DNA from: Hydnum rufescens UP504
Lineage: Eukaryota; Basidiomycota; Agaricomycetes; Cantharellales; Hydnaceae
Direction of reading: 5' to 3'
Assembly (NCBI GenBank): GCA_014904985.1
Contig: MU128976.1
Span: 196,172 to 237,813, forward strand
DNA: 41,642 bases
Shown here: positions 1 through 11,098 of the stretch, one piece after another
Numbering within the stretch: the stretch's first letter is position 1
How the letters are laid out: each line of letters opens with the position of its first letter
Position numbers and translations under genes: made by a program
Notes under the pieces: model-generated
What the model was told of the DNA's origin: nothing
The model's input: only the letters and a program-made list of their open reading frames with translations
Databases searched by the model: none

Positions 1-752
1 TCAAATTTCAGATTTCTTACTGCAATGTGAGACCTTGCAGAATATTTCAAGTTTCACTGTAATACACCTCCAGTGGGGGCACTTCCAGCACTCCAATGAC
101 TCTGATTTTTTGTAGGCCACACCTGGTCACCATTTGAGCTCAGTGCAAAATTTCAGGCCATTCTAAGCACTTCTGGCATGGGTCACATGACCCAGATCTT
201 CCCCTCCCCCTGCTTCACTCAGTGATCCAATTTGCATGAACTTTGTGGCCATTTGTAGTAGTAGTAGGTGGCACCCCATGATTCCAATTTGAAGGCATTC
301 ATGGAATATTCATTGAGTTATTCAAGAAACATTCCAGATCAATTCAATTTGGAGGTCAGAACTATGGTATTTACTGAATACCCATAGTTCTGACCTCAAA
401 TTGAATTGATCTGGAATGTTTCTTGAATAACTCAATGAATATTCCATGGAATGCCTTCAAATTGGAATCATGGGGTGCCACCTACTACTACTACAAATGG
501 CCACAAAGTTCATGCAAATTGGATCACTGAGTGAAGCAGGGGGAGGGGAAGATCTGGGTCATGTGACCAATGCCAGAAGTGCTTAGAATGGCCTGAAATT
601 TTGCACCTGAGCCTCAAATGGTGACCAGGTGTGGCCTACAAAAAATCAGAGTCATTTGAGTGCTGGAAGTGCCCCCCTGGAGGGTGTATTACAGTGAAAC
701 TTGAAAATATTCTGCAAGGTCTCACATTGCAGTAAGAAATCTGAAATTTTGA
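1..752. repeat. Foldback (inverted repeat) element of about 750 bp
   Basis: Bases 1-367 are the reverse complement of about 382-752, with a short A/T-rich spacer at 368-381. Base i pairs approximately with 749-i, drifting a few bases at the far ends through small indels. The match holds along the full arm with only scattered mismatches, and it includes the block around 475-580 that mirrors 170-275. No open frame of note lies in either arm. The left arm starts at the window edge, so the element may extend further upstream. A transcript across it would fold into one long hairpin. It could be a foldback-type non-autonomous transposon or a palindromic duplication; no terminal duplication can be tested here. 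Confidence 0.93.
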
Positions 753-1587
753 GGGATGTTATGAATGTGTTTGGATGAGCCAACTGTGAGTTTCAGGGTA
801 ATGCATGGATGGAAGGCCCTGGGGAGGAAATTGTGAGTTAGGGGGGGATGATGTGGAGCAATGCCTAAATGGAGTCTGGTTAGGCTGATATTTGGTATAT
901 GAGCTCCCCATATACATATTACACTAGTGGCCTGAGATCAGATCCATGCCTGCTCTACATCTTGTGTAATTCACTTTTGATTATCCTTCCCCTCCCCCCA
1001 ATTTCAGCCACTTCCACACATCCAATTCATTCCATTTTGGATATAGTTTGTATCATAATATTACAGGTCAATTAACTTGTTTGGCTCATATCTCCATAAG
1101 TAATGCATGGATTGGCTGAAATTTTGATATGTTTGCATCCTAATAGTCTCTAATCATGTGCCAAATTTCAGACTTGTCCACCCAGCACTTAATTTCCGGC
1201 AATTTCCAGTGCTTCTGGTGCTGTTTTTACTGTTCTCATTGTTTCAGGCACTAACAGTGGCCCTGGGCCTGTTTTTTTCACTGTATCAGGGCCCCTAGGG
1301 GTCCATCCATCCATCCCAGGCACCACCCCCTGGTCCTGGGCCCCCATTGGGCAAGATCGGGAAAATTTTCTTGGATGTAGTTCATTTAATTTCTGCATTT
1401 AGGCTTTTTTTCAATAAGAATCAGTGTATTATGTAACTGGATACCATTTAGGAATCATTATATAATATTTTTAGTCACCCAAACCCAGTATGGAAATTAT
1501 CCTAAATAGGAAATGATTGGATGCAAATCCATTAAGAACCCAACTGAGCCATTGGCTGATATTAAAATGCCTGGGGCTGCCACAGCT
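753..1587. other. A/T-rich spacer without recognisable gene
   Basis: No domain or conserved frame is recognisable. The short open frames here have no motif and look like chance frames. The sequence is moderately A/T-rich with C-rich and T-rich runs (for example about 990-1000 and 1255-1330), consistent with old decayed repeat DNA. Confidence 0.6.
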
Positions 1588-1667
1588 CTGATGCAACAGC
1601 TGACCTGATCCATCAAAACATGGTAACAGTAACTTACTGTACAGTCATCTACCATCACTTGCATCAT
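1588..1667 (+). repeat. Left subterminal inverted repeat of the pogo-like element
   Basis: The core at 1640-1667 (TACAGTCATCTACCATCACT then TGCATCA) recurs in inverse orientation at 4479-4505. Shorter matched words, CTGATGC near 1588 and TGGTAAC at 1621-1627, have inverted partners near the right end. These are likely terminal or transposase-binding repeats. Confidence 0.65.
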
Positions 1668-2037
1668 ACAGGGACTTGCATCAGATCCCTGTAACTCCTT
1701 CAATTCTGCTTTATTTCCCATGCAGTCTTCTTTGTACCATTTGTAGACATGTAGATACTCTAGCTGGAAATTTTGAAGTAAATTGGATGAGGGGGTCTTG
1801 AGATATGGAGTAATTATGGTAATGAAATGAGAAATTTGGATAGAATTCCAGGCTGATTGTCCCCTACTGCACATGTATCCCCCTGCCTGCCCCAGCAAAC
1901 TTCAAGGACTTAAAGATTACATATCTGGGATGATGTTTTGTTGTTGGAGTGGAGCATTATTTATTTGTATCAAGGAAGAAAAAGTGAGGACAAATTAAGG
2001 AAAATTTCTTTCCTTGGCGCTTTCCCTCCTGGAAGAC

Positions 2038-4165
2038 ATGGTTGGCAGAGCTGAATCTCAGGCATGTAAGACAGAGAAGGCCTCACAGGCATGTGACAAA
2101 GTGAAAAAGGACCTGCTTGAGGCATACAAAGTTGATGTAGAAAAGGCATGTCAGGAGGGACTCCCAAATCCATCAATTTGTGCATTCACCCGAAAGAAAG
2201 GCCAAGGGCATCTGTACAGCACTATAACAAGACTCTATAATGGTGGCTGCACCCAGCATGATGCAAATGCCACATTAGATCATCTAACAAAGGAGCAGGA
2301 GGAGACCCTATGTGAGTTTATCATGTCCATGGCTGACCAAGGCTTCCCTCTCACACATGAGCTCATGGAGGGCTATGCTCTGGAACTAATTCATGTGAAC
2401 AAACCCACATACAGAATCTTGGGAAGAGATGGCTTGACCATTACCTCACCTGATATGGGGCCCAGATCTCAATGACATGGGGTGTGCCACTGGACACTGT
2501 CCGAGCAAATGCTGTTAATCCCACCACAATAGAAGGATGGTTTGCTCTTTTGGATAAGACTGTCAAGGAGTACAACATTGAACCCGAACATACATATGGT
2601 TTTGATGAGACTGGATTCCCCATCCAGTGAAGGTCAGCCACCCTGAGTAGCAGCTTGCAAGCATACCAAGACACAGCACTCCACCTGTGGAGGTGGCTGT
2701 GAGAATATCACCATTCTTGACACCATCTGTGCTGATGGCTCCTGCCTCACACCCATTGTCATCTTCAAAGCAAAACAACTCAGTGTGGGCTGGATGCAAG
2801 ACAATCCTCTAAAAGCATCATATGTACCATTAACAAAAGAGGATGGGAGCCACACTTACCTCGCCTCCATAGTATCTTGTGTACCCCAAAAGGCTGGACA
2901 GAGAACTGCCTTGCAGTCAGCTACCTCAAAGACTTTGATAGTCAGACCAAATCAAAACTTGTTCACCCTGATGAGTATCAACTCCTAATCCTTGACAGAC
3001 ATGTGTCTCACTATTCAAAAGAATTCATTGAAGAGGCACAACACCATCACATTGTTGTGATGTGCTACCCACCACATACAACCATGTTCTTCAAGGGCTT
3101 GATGTTGTTATCTTTGCCATTGTCAAAGCAGCATGGTCCAGAGTGCTGGACAAGTGGGAATGACAAACAGGGGATAATGTTATGAAGGATGTCTTCCTCC
3201 ACATATATGCAAAAGCTCACCTCAAGGGCTTCACACAATCAAACATCTGTCAGGCATTCAAAAAGACTGGTGTATATCCCATCAACAAAGATGCAATCAC
3301 CATAATGCAGATGGCTCCAGCTCTAGAGCACTCAATTACTGGTTCACTTGTCATTCCAGTCAGTACACTGGTCAAGTGTCTTATTGGCACATTTTGTGAG
3401 ATTCTGGATGAGAATTCTCAAGAAACAGGGCCTCATGCACCCGAGGATGGAAGCCCTAGGAGTCAGTCAGCCCCCAATGGCCTTATAATTGACCCTGTGC
3501 TACTCACACCTTTGACACCACAGTGTCTCCACACCACATTGATGGGATCATCTGTCAGCTTCCTTGTTCGCTCTTCCCCAATGTCAGCTTCATCATCACT
3601 CCTGCCTTTTGTGTATCAAAAACATAAATATTTGCCAAAAATTCATTGGACATGCACCAAAACACCTTCTCCAAGCTGTGCTCATTGCCACATCTTGAGT
3701 GCCAAGGTTGAACAATTGTGCTCTGACCTTTGTGGGGCAAAGTGCCACATTGATGCTCTAGAGGATGCACAGGATGTCAACAATGGCCAACTGGCACTGG
3801 CGTCCTTTCAGGTGGAAAGGTCCCACTGCCAACTTGCTCACTATGAGAAGAAACAAAAATCAACTCACTGCCTCAAGCTTGCAGTTGAAGGGGAGGTTGT
3901 AACACATGACAACTTCCTTGACCGTGTTAATAGGGCAGAAGCAGTGAAAATGGCAAAGGAGGCTCAAAAGGTGGCCAACAAGGACTGTCATGTGCAGGGG
4001 AAAAGGGTTGCTGCAGCAAAGGGCACCTCAGCAACCCATTGGACACAAGCATGGGAAGTGGCAAAACAGCAGAATGATGCTGCTGAGTTGCATTGGAAGG
4101 ACAAGTCTGCATGTTGTCTGAAAGAAGGCTGTGCATTGCCAAAGAAACCAGAACCTTTGAAGTGA
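2038..4165 (+). pseudogene. Pogo/Fot-like transposase (CENP-B HTH + DDE_1), broken
   Basis: Pieces in successive frames line up as one transposase. 2038-2475 is the N-terminal HTH/CENP-B-like part, ending in a block like the R-x-W/L-x3-F segment of these enzymes. About 2470-2630 encodes RANAVNPTTIEGWF and then FDETGF, which holds the first catalytic Asp. 2700-2830 encodes ADGSCLTPIVIFKAK. 2890-3105 encodes KGWTENCLAVSYLKDFD and then LLILDRHVSHYSKEF, with the second Asp, followed by the CYPPHTT signature. 3182-3330 encodes AFKKTGVYPIN, typical of the region after the third acidic residue. About 3660-4160 is a Cys/His-containing, K/E/A-rich coiled-coil-like tail. Damage includes a stop near 2628, frame changes near 2875 and 3100, and a TGA near 3161. 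The start is uncertain: ATG at 2038 is the first in frame. It cannot encode active enzyme. Confidence 0.85.
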
Positions 4166-4478
4166 AAAGACATCTGGGCTGCATTGGGGAGTGCTGGCGG
4201 CATACCAGGCATTGATTGAGGGTCAGGACCAACACTGGATAATGAGGGATCATCAGAAAGCAGTGATGAGGACAATGTATAGGCTGTGGGAAAGGTTGAT
4301 GCAAGTGCTGATAAATCCAAAATACACCCTGCTTCATCCCGTTTCACAGTTCTCATGCATCTTATTATGAAACAACTCACCATATCACCAGTGCTATCTT
4401 GAGTAGCCCCTATATACACAAGACTATAGAACTACAAAAAGTGACTGAACACAGACTTATGAACAGATTTGTAACTTC
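4166..4478. other. 3' non-coding part of the pogo-like element
   Basis: About 310 bases between the transposase stop and the right subterminal repeat. Two open frames on the opposite strand have no recognisable motif and overlap the coding tail, so they are treated as shadows. Nothing else was seen. Confidence 0.5.
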
Positions 4479-4566
4479 TGATGCAAGTGACAGTAGATGA
4501 CTGTAATTGATGCAAAAAACTTGTGGTAAGTTACCATATGTGATGCAATAAGTCTACAGCATCAGG
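4479..4566 (-). repeat. Right subterminal inverted repeat of the pogo-like element
   Basis: 4479-4505 is the inverted copy of 1640-1667. The outer words TTACCA (4532-4537) and GCATCAG (about 4559-4565) mirror TGGTAAC and CTGATGC at the left end. The chromovirus pol fragment starts at this edge. Confidence 0.65.
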
Positions 4567-4945
4567 TGGTTTTGGTGTAGTCGACCACATCCATCCACAT
4601 CATGGGCCAGTAGAACCACATGGCGAGCTTGTGGAAGAGCCTGGAGGATCCTGCATGGGCAGTTTCCCAAGGTGACTCATGTGATTCTTTGAGTATCCTG
4701 CGTACTTCTGTCCTTGGCACACATAATAATGCCACCCAATCCACATCTCGAAAGATCAAGAGTCCTTCTTTGGACTTGTAGAATCTCTGGGCTGCCAGGA
4801 GCTCTGCTTTGTCTTCTGCTGCTTCATTCCAAGGCTGCTGGAAGCTAGGGTCTGTTTGGTATCCCTGGACAAAAGCTTCTATCCTTTGGGGGCTGATTTC
4901 AATGTTTAGTATCTGTGGCGCATACTCCTGGCTCAGGGGATTCAC
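4562..4945 (-). pseudogene. Integrase N-terminal (HHCC) fragment, truncated
   Basis: The frame contains a pre-integrase stretch with FQQPWNEAAEDKAELLAAQR and KSKEGLLIFRDVD, then HESPWETAHAGSSRLFHKLA and FYWPMMWMDVVDYTKT. This is the H-x5-H half of the retroviral-type zinc finger followed by the conserved F-Y-W-P. The frame ends before the C-x2-C pair, which in chromovirus A follows directly (CDICQK at about 28640). The catalytic core is absent. The cut point matches the edge of the pogo-like transposon. Confidence 0.88.
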
Positions 4946-5179
4946 TGTCCTGGCTCTTCATCATGTTGCCAGCTCTATTTCCTCTGTTGTGCTAGTGGAG
5001 GCCCTCTTGGCCTCCTGAGGACCCTGTGCCCTGCTCTGAGCTCGAGTGGAGAGGAATGCTGCTTGCTCAGCAGGCTTCCTTTCTACTACATCCTCCCAAG
5101 CAAATATCAGTTGTGTTGAAAGGTGACTCAGTAAGGAGGGGGAATTGTCTTCCATGGGTGAGTGATGTGGTGGACTCTG

Positions 5180-5723
5180 TCACAGCCTTGAGAGGGGATC
5201 GACATTTGAATGGATGATGCCTGCTCTATGCACTATGTCCAGGCCTGGATATGCTGTGAATACTGCCCCCCATGCCACGAGATGCCTGTTAGCATTTTCG
5301 TATGTCCTGGCCCACTGTAGTGCTGCATGATCTGTGATCACAATGTTCTTCTTGCCTTCAATGAAGGGTTGGAAGCACACCAGCACTTCCTTAACCCCTA
5401 GGGCTTCTCTTTCTGTCACCAAATAATTTCATTCAGCAGACTTCAGGGATCTGTTCCAGTAGGCAATCTTGTTCGACATGCATGATCATATCTTCCACAT
5501 TTTTGGCCCAGGTGTCAGAGTCAGGCACATTGTTGATATTTTTCAAGGCTTGATGAGCTATCTTTGGGACCAGTTCACCCTTCATGTAAGCTGCAAGGAT
5601 CTTATTGTATATTTTCATGCCTTTTAGATCCCTTACTGCTATCGGCTGTATTTGTTGTAAGCTAGCCCCTATCGCTACATCTGACATGTCAGAATATACA
5701 CAGTACAGCCTAGCTGGAATCAA
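5180..5723 (-). pseudogene. RNase H domain and RT connection fragment, frameshifted
   Basis: 5723-5433 reads YSDMSDVAIGASLQQ in one frame, the RNase H start with an Asp in the SDMS/SDAS position, but continues into a divergent insert. 5422-5180 in another frame reads EREALGVKEVLVCF, then GKKNIVITDHAALQWARTYENANRH, then YPGLDIVHRAGIIHSNVDPLSRL. This is the TDHAAL and H-R-A-G-x-x-N-x-x-DPLSR motif set of Ty3/gypsy RNase H. A frameshift near 5425-5432 separates the pieces. The same block in chromovirus A is at 29130-29537. Confidence 0.87.
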
Positions 5724-5840
5724 ATGGCTGAGTATGGGGGCTGAGACTAGTCCTTCCTTGACATCTTCAAAGGCTCGTTCTTGCTCAGCTCCCCAGGTCC
5801 AGTTTATACCCTTCCTTAGTAGTTCAAATAGCGGTGCTGC

Positions 5841-7330
5841 TCACTCTGAGTAATATGGTATAAAGTGCAAGAAATACATGGCCATCCCCAAAAATGTTTG
5901 CAGCATTGCTTTGTTATGGGGATGAGCTAGGCCTGTAATGGCTTTAATCTTTTCCTTGTGGGTTGACAGCCCAAGTTGGGAGACTTTCTGCCCCAATAAG
6001 AGGATAGAGGTGTACATGAAGTGACACTTCTTGGGGGCTAGGGTCAATTTGGCTTCTGCGCAGGCTTGTAGGACTAGATCTAGGTGCTCCAGATGCTCCT
6101 CATATGATTTTGAATACACCACTATGTCATCTATGTACACCAGTGAGAATATCCAAAGAAAGGGGGTGAGGATAGATTGCATCATTCTCTGGAAAATCAA
6201 GGGGCCATTCCTAAGGCCAAAGGGCATTCATTTGAACTGCCAGAGCCCTCAATGTGAATGAAAGGCCATTTTCTCTTTATCCTCTTCCTCCATTGTCATC
6301 TGGTGGAATGCCACTAGTGCATTGAGGGCAGACAAAACCTGTGATCCTGACAGGGTCTGCAGGATCTCCATTTGCCGAGGAATCAGGAACTCATCAGGTA
6401 TGGTCATGGCATTGAGCTTCCTGTAGTCTACACAGAATCATGGCTTCCTGTTCCAGTATGCTATAACTACAGGGGCAGCCCAGGGACTTTTCAAAGGTTC
6501 TACTACCTCCTGGCAAATCCACTTGTCCATCTGCTCGTCGATCACCTGCCTCTTTGCTGGCAAAGCCCCATACATGGGCATGGAAACTGGGTGAGCCTCC
6601 TCTTTCATATGGATCTTGGCAATCGTTTCGAGGGTTCCCAGGCAATCATTGAACCTGAACACCTGGATATGCTTCCTGATCAATTTCAAGGTCTTCACCT
6701 TTATATCTGGGGGAGCATCCAGAGCTATGTCAATGAGTTCCTCCAGTCTCTTGGAGTCATATGTCATTGGGTCCATGGGCTCTGGCATCTTAGGGCCCCA
6801 CAGTTCCTCAGGATTGTCAGGTTCAGGAGGAATCTCCAGTGCTTGCAACTTTGCCAACACTTGATCTGACAAATCCCTATCTCCTAGCAATCCCCTGGTG
6901 ATCTTCTGCACTACTTGGGCATAGGCCTTCAAACGCTGTGTTTGCTCATCATCCTTGGTGCTATCAAGGTATTGCTCTGGGTCATGTAAGATGCCTAATA
7001 TGTCACCCTTCCAGATCCATTCCATGGAGGGGGACATGTTAGCTACTGCTAGTATGAGTTCCTTTGACTTGACCAGTGTTGAAGGGGCAGCTAGGAAGCT
7101 TCCATCATGGGTGGGGAGTACGACTCTCTCCACAAACCATTCATTGTGACCCGTGGTTGGGCCTTCCATGGGAACCCTGGTGACCCACCCCACACAAATC
7201 TTCACATCTGCGGCTGCTCACAGTAAATGCATTGTGGGAGTCCTGCTTTTTTGTGTGTTGCTGGGGTTTCTGGAAGCAGCCAAGTATGCAACACTGGCTG
7301 TAAGATTTCTCCACAAAGTTCATGTAAAAA
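5841..7330 (-). pseudogene. Reverse transcriptase with upstream protease-RT linker, stop-interrupted
   Basis: One frame runs from about 7330 to 5841 with a few stops. The start of the block matches the chromovirus A linker (YLAASRNP, then WVTRVPMEGP). Next come WAAPVVIAYWNRKP, FCVDYRKLNAM, MPFGLRNGPLIFQRMM and the catalytic LVYIDDIVVYSKSYEEHLEHL (YIDD box at about 6125), then LAPKKCHF and TFLGMAMYFLHFIPYYS. A TGA at 6249-6251 (complement) stands where chromovirus A has CGA (30316-30318), a direct paralogue-confirmed C to T change. Further stops occur at the KP-F junction (about 6436) and near 6232 and 7229. The enzyme is dead. Confidence 0.92.
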
Positions 7331-7399
7331 TTCATACTATGGCCATGAGCTTCATGGGATAGCATTATCCAGGAAGACCCACAAGTGCTGCTATGAGTC

Positions 7400-7835
7400 T
7401 ATTTGTCAGCCAAGGAATAGGGGAGCAACTGGAGTGGGATCAAATAGCAATTATGAGCAGAGGCAGATGGATATATATGGGTAGGGGGTATCGGGTTGGT
7501 CCTGGGGGATCCTAAATGGGTCAGTGGGCTATCCAGGGTTATCGGGCCTATCAGGGTCCTCACTGCACATTCAAATACTGCAGGTATTTGGGCAGGGATA
7601 TTGGGTTAGGCCCAGCGGGCAGGGGGGGGACCCTGAATGGCTCCACTATCCAGCATTGACATTGCCCATTCAAATGGCGGGATTTTCCTAATTTGGAATC
7701 AGGATTCACCCAGCACTAGGCCATTTACTTTGGGCACTTCAACCACTGCTCCCCTTGGCCATTGCCATAAATCCTATTATATTGACTGCTATATGAGGGG
7801 AAGCCTACATGGTTAATTCTATAAGGGCAATAGTA
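7400..7835. repeat. Spacer with an imperfect tandem duplication
   Basis: Two blocks, about 7484-7545 and 7593-7655, share the pattern GGG-TAT-GGGTT, then a G-rich run, then AATGG and CTATCCAG. The rest is G-rich, non-coding and unassigned. Confidence 0.45.
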
Positions 7836-8300
7836 AAGGAATATGAGGGCAATGAGATTTCTGGGGTTGCATGCAGGCTTCTTGGGCTCATCAAGGCCTC
7901 AGCACTACACAAGCAATGAGTGTGATAAATTGGCTTGCAGGGTTAGGAAGCATAAACATGGAATCAGAGGCTGATAGGGGCAACAGAATTTCTGGGCTAC
8001 ATTCAGGCTCAGTGCCATGAGCAACATGGTTTTTTGGTTGAATTGGCCACAAATGCAAGTGGTAGGATGTAGGGGAATATGAGGTTGATAGGGTGATGAG
8101 ATCTTGTTGAGGGCAGTGTGTAGGCAAAGAATATGAGGTTGATAAGGGAACTGGGGTTTCCATGGCTGCATGCAGGTATGGCAAGGACTTGGGTTCAGCA
8201 GGAACTTGGTTATGTGAGGGGGAGAGCTGTCGGTAGGTAAGGAATATGAGGCTGATGAGGGAGCTGTGGCTGCATGGTGCGGGCTGCTATGGTTTCTAAG
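7835..8300. repeat. Degenerate tandem repeat region
   Basis: Words such as AATATGAGG(T/C)TGAT, (G/T)GCTGCATGCAGG and TTCTGGG recur at irregular spacing (for example near 7840-7880, 7965-8010, 8085-8100, 8135-8180 and 8245-8280). This indicates an old repeat of roughly 75-150 bp. Open frames on the minus strand here simply read through the repeat and carry no domain. Confidence 0.5.
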
Positions 8301-8371
8301 TTAAATAGATCATGAGTGTTAAGAGAATACTATGGGAATAATTAGAGTGTATCTTACAGATGTGATATCAT

Positions 8372-9036
8372 AGCCAAGCCCTGCGATCATGGTTGCTGAC
8401 TAGGCCTCGAGAATGGCCCCTCACGATAAGAGTTGTCGACTAGGCTTTGAGAATAGGACCTTGCAATCAGAATTGCTGGCTAGGCTTTGAGAATGGGGCC
8501 TCACGACCACAGTTGCTGACTAGGCTTTGAGAATGGGGCCTCGCAATCAGAGTTGCTGGCTAGGCTTCAAGAATGGGGCCTCGTGACCACAGTTGCTGAC
8601 TAGGCTTCAAGAATGGGGCCTCACAATCAGAGTTGCTGGCTAGGCTCTGAGAATGGGGCCTCATGATCAGAGTTGCTGACTGGCTTTGAGAACAGGGCCT
8701 CACGACCACGGTTGCTGACTAGGCTTCAAGAATGGGGCCTCACGACCATGGTTGCTGACTAGGCTTTGAGAACAGGGCCTCACAATCAAAGTTGCTGGCT
8801 AGGCTTCGAGAATGGGGCCTTGTGATTTGGTTGCTGACTAGGCTTCGAGAACAGAGTATTGGGAGCCTCGCAATCAGGTTGCTGACTTGACTTCGAGAAT
8901 GGGGCCTTGAGTCGCTGACTCGGATTCAAGAACAGTGCCTCACAATGATAGTTGCTGACTAGGCTCTGAGAACAGGGCCTTGTGATGATAGTTGCTGACT
9001 AGGCTTTGAGAATGGGGTGTCACCATCACAGTTGCA
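8372..9036. repeat. 40-bp minisatellite, about 16 copies
   Basis: A unit of about 40 bp with consensus near TAGGCTTTGAGAATGGGGCC followed by TCACGACCACAGTTGCTGAC is repeated in tandem about 16 times. Single units vary at a few sites, mostly transitions (CACGA/CACAA/TGTGA), and one or two units carry short insertions near 8855-8930. No open frame spans it. Confidence 0.93.
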
Positions 9037-9874
9037 CTTCAAGAGAGAACAGTGTTGAACGTTCCTCATGTGACATGTCAGACTCAACACCATGTATTAG
9101 CACCCAAGAAAGAGAGTAAGTCTGAAACTATATACACATAGAAACTATCTACAGCACATAGGATTACTTGTCAGGGTCTAGCCCATCATCACTCAGCAAT
9201 TTATCCTCATCATTCTCAATCACACCCAATGAGAGTGATTTGTTCTTGTGCTTTTCTTCCAGCTCATGCAAGACCTGGTCCTGAGGACTCAATAAGACAT
9301 TGTTCCAGAGTGACTGGAAGTGTTTTTGATGGGATTGCTGTAGAGATGCCTGACAGAGAGTGTACACCTTGTTCCCTTCCAGTTGAGGTAGGGACAGGCC
9401 AGTTTGCGAGTGACTCAGGTCTATCCACCATGCCTCATGATGTTCACAGAATGCTAGTACTTGACACTGTTGGAGGGAAAAATCCCTACCACATAGAGTT
9501 CCATTTCAGCATCGAATTTTCCGATGAACGAATTAAAAATGTACCAATATGTCGTTCCAATATCAAGCCTTTCGTCTGTTCATGGATGAGCATGAATTCC
9601 ATATGCCTGAAAAGATGTAAATGGAATGCTCATTTCCTTGTACATGAGTCAATCTCCCGGGGTCTTCAACAGGCCACAGGGACTGTATTCATTTATGCCC
9701 TACCATAAGCCATGATATGGTGGACCCGGCAATTCAACTTGCCCTTCTGTATATCGTCTTGAATTCTCCTTCAATCTGCTCATATGGATCTTGCTGCCTT
9801 AAGGGCGATCCTAACGAATGGTGATTATGTAATACGATGGATTACACACCCAGGCCTTCATTCCTACTCACGGA
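9037..9874. other. Unassigned sequence with two domain-free open frames
   Basis: There is an open frame at 9229-9708 (+, 159 codons) and a short minus-strand frame at 9164-9367 ending in an acidic D/E-rich tail. I recognise no domain in either. Composition changes near 9440: to the right it is richer in CpG words (TCGATGAA, CGATC) than the transposon DNA to the left. A small inverted repeat (TGATTATGTAAT at about 9822-9833, ATTACATAATCA at about 9879-9890) straddles the outer end of the family C LTR. Confidence 0.35.
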
Positions 9875-11015
9875 TGCATTACATAATCAAATAGGGGCAA
9901 ATGCGGCACTCTCAAGGAGTATTCGTTGAATTTCTCCGTAAGTTTTGATCGGATCGGCTCGGGAAAGTAGCGCCCAGAAAGATACGATTCATACCTATCC
10001 GACGATACCAAGTACGAGTCAATCCGATGAAAACTGCACGTTCTAGAACGATTTTACTATGGAATCCATGCTCTTAAGGAGTATTTTCCGCTTTGCGAAG
10101 TCAATTCATATCCGATCGACTCGTAAATATAGCGCCCTGAAAGCTGTGATCAATACCTATCGAATGATACCGATTACGTGTTCATCGGATCAGAACTGAG
10201 GCTTCTGGAACGATTTCACCTGCTCATTCATAATAAGAAGGTGTATTTTTCGAATTTCTCTGTCAGTTTTGATCGGATTTGCATAAAACGACCGCGCCTA
10301 GAAAGGTATTGAAAATGCCCATCCAGCGGTATGAAGGGCGCAGCGAACGAAGAAGAACTCGGTGTTCTAAATATGAATTTCCCCCTTGTCTCAGGAGAAC
10401 ATCATTCCCCCTTCCAATTTTCAAATATCGAATATTGTCCGGCAGCCTTATATCCGAAGGATAGGACGTTCAGGACGACTCATTCCACCATTCCTCAAGG
10501 GAATCAGTCCAAAAGGGAAGGAGAAATAGTCATTTTATGCTCTATCCTGTCCCCAGACTTGTAAATTGAATATCTCTGTCAGTTTTGAAGCTTTTGACTT
10601 GATTCCTTTTTCTACATATTTCCCTATCCCCTGCTTCCATCGGATATTTGATCTCATAGCCGGGTTGTATATTAAGCGAATTGTGTTGAAAATTCCATTG
10701 TCTTCCCCCTCCCCAGTCTGAAGCACTGAAGTATTGCTGCTGGATTCCCAGGCGAATTCCATCTGAGGACATTGCTACTACTACACTTTGTCTAAGGCCA
10801 CAAGACTAGGACCTTGGAGTGTGGGATTTGTGGCATAATTTCCCCTTTATTCATCTGCTTGGGCAACTACTGCTGACAGCGGATTATCTTCTATCCTAAA
10901 GACCCTCCTACACTCGGACCTGAACATTCGGATTATTTTGGTGGCCCCCGTTCTTCGTTCTCGATTCCATATCGCGGACTGTGGCAGAGATCCCCCCATT
11001 TTTCTCTTGCTTACA
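9875..11015 (-). repeat. Long LTR, family C, minus orientation
   Basis: Read on the minus strand this begins TGTAAGCAAG (11015) and runs collinearly with the plus-strand LTR at 40666-41642. The first 430 bases (11015-10586) match 40666-41095 moderately. They are followed by TTCAGTTTTGA-like and ATATTCAATT words, and then subrepeats of about 130-180 bp containing GATCxGATC, AAAACTGA, AAATACTCCTT and CTTTCTGGGCGC-like segments. Three subrepeat units are visible at about 9890-10370. The outer end is placed at the TG at 9875 by analogy with the right copy; it is approximate. Confidence 0.8.
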
Positions 11016-11095
11016 ACGCATCTCCTCACAAAGAAGGAGGACTTCCTCCCACCAGTGTTCTTTCCTTGCACACAATTTCATCCATTCAACCTGCA
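10910..11095 (-). pseudogene. C-terminal remnant of family C pol, running into the LTR
   Basis: The minus-strand frame has VSKRKMGGSLPQSAIWNRER, which aligns with VSRKLWKKPATVREMETRTK encoded at 40666-40735 in the right-hand copy. Only the last codons of pol remain. They overlap the first ~100 bases of the LTR, as in the other copy. Upstream coding is lost at about 11095, where the KDZ gene begins. Confidence 0.6.
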
Positions 11096-11098
11096 GAG

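Larger units (their letters stand above)
1588..4566 (+). mobile_element. Pogo/Fot-like (Tc1/mariner superfamily) DNA transposon, decayed
   Basis: The element is defined by a broken CENP-B-type HTH plus DDE_1 transposase (2038-4165) lying between inverted subterminal repeats. A 27-28 nt block at 1640-1667 is repeated inverted at 4479-4505 with three mismatches, and weaker inverted similarity (CTGATGC at the outer edge, TGGTAAC inside) extends to about 1588 and 4566. The right edge coincides within a few bases with the point where the neighbouring chromovirus integrase is cut off at 4562, which supports that end. No target duplication was found. The exact left boundary is uncertain. Confidence 0.72.
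4562..7400 (-). mobile_element. Truncated chromovirus fragment, family A (protease linker to integrase N-terminus)
   Basis: This minus-strand block is collinear with about 31390-28650 of the complete chromovirus A, covering protease-to-RT linker, RT, RNase H and the integrase zinc-binding region. It has no LTR. The upstream (right) homology fades between about 7330 and 7440, and the downstream end is cut inside the integrase zinc finger at 4562, exactly where the pogo-like element's right repeat ends. It is therefore an old, doubly truncated copy. Confidence 0.88.

Noticed and set aside
4809..5217. Plus-strand open frames over the truncated chromovirus fragment
   Set aside because: They are shadows of the minus-strand integrase and RNase H codons.
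8372..9036. CRISPR-like array (40-bp regular repeat)
   Set aside because: Whole units repeat head to tail with no unique spacers, and the genome is eukaryotic.
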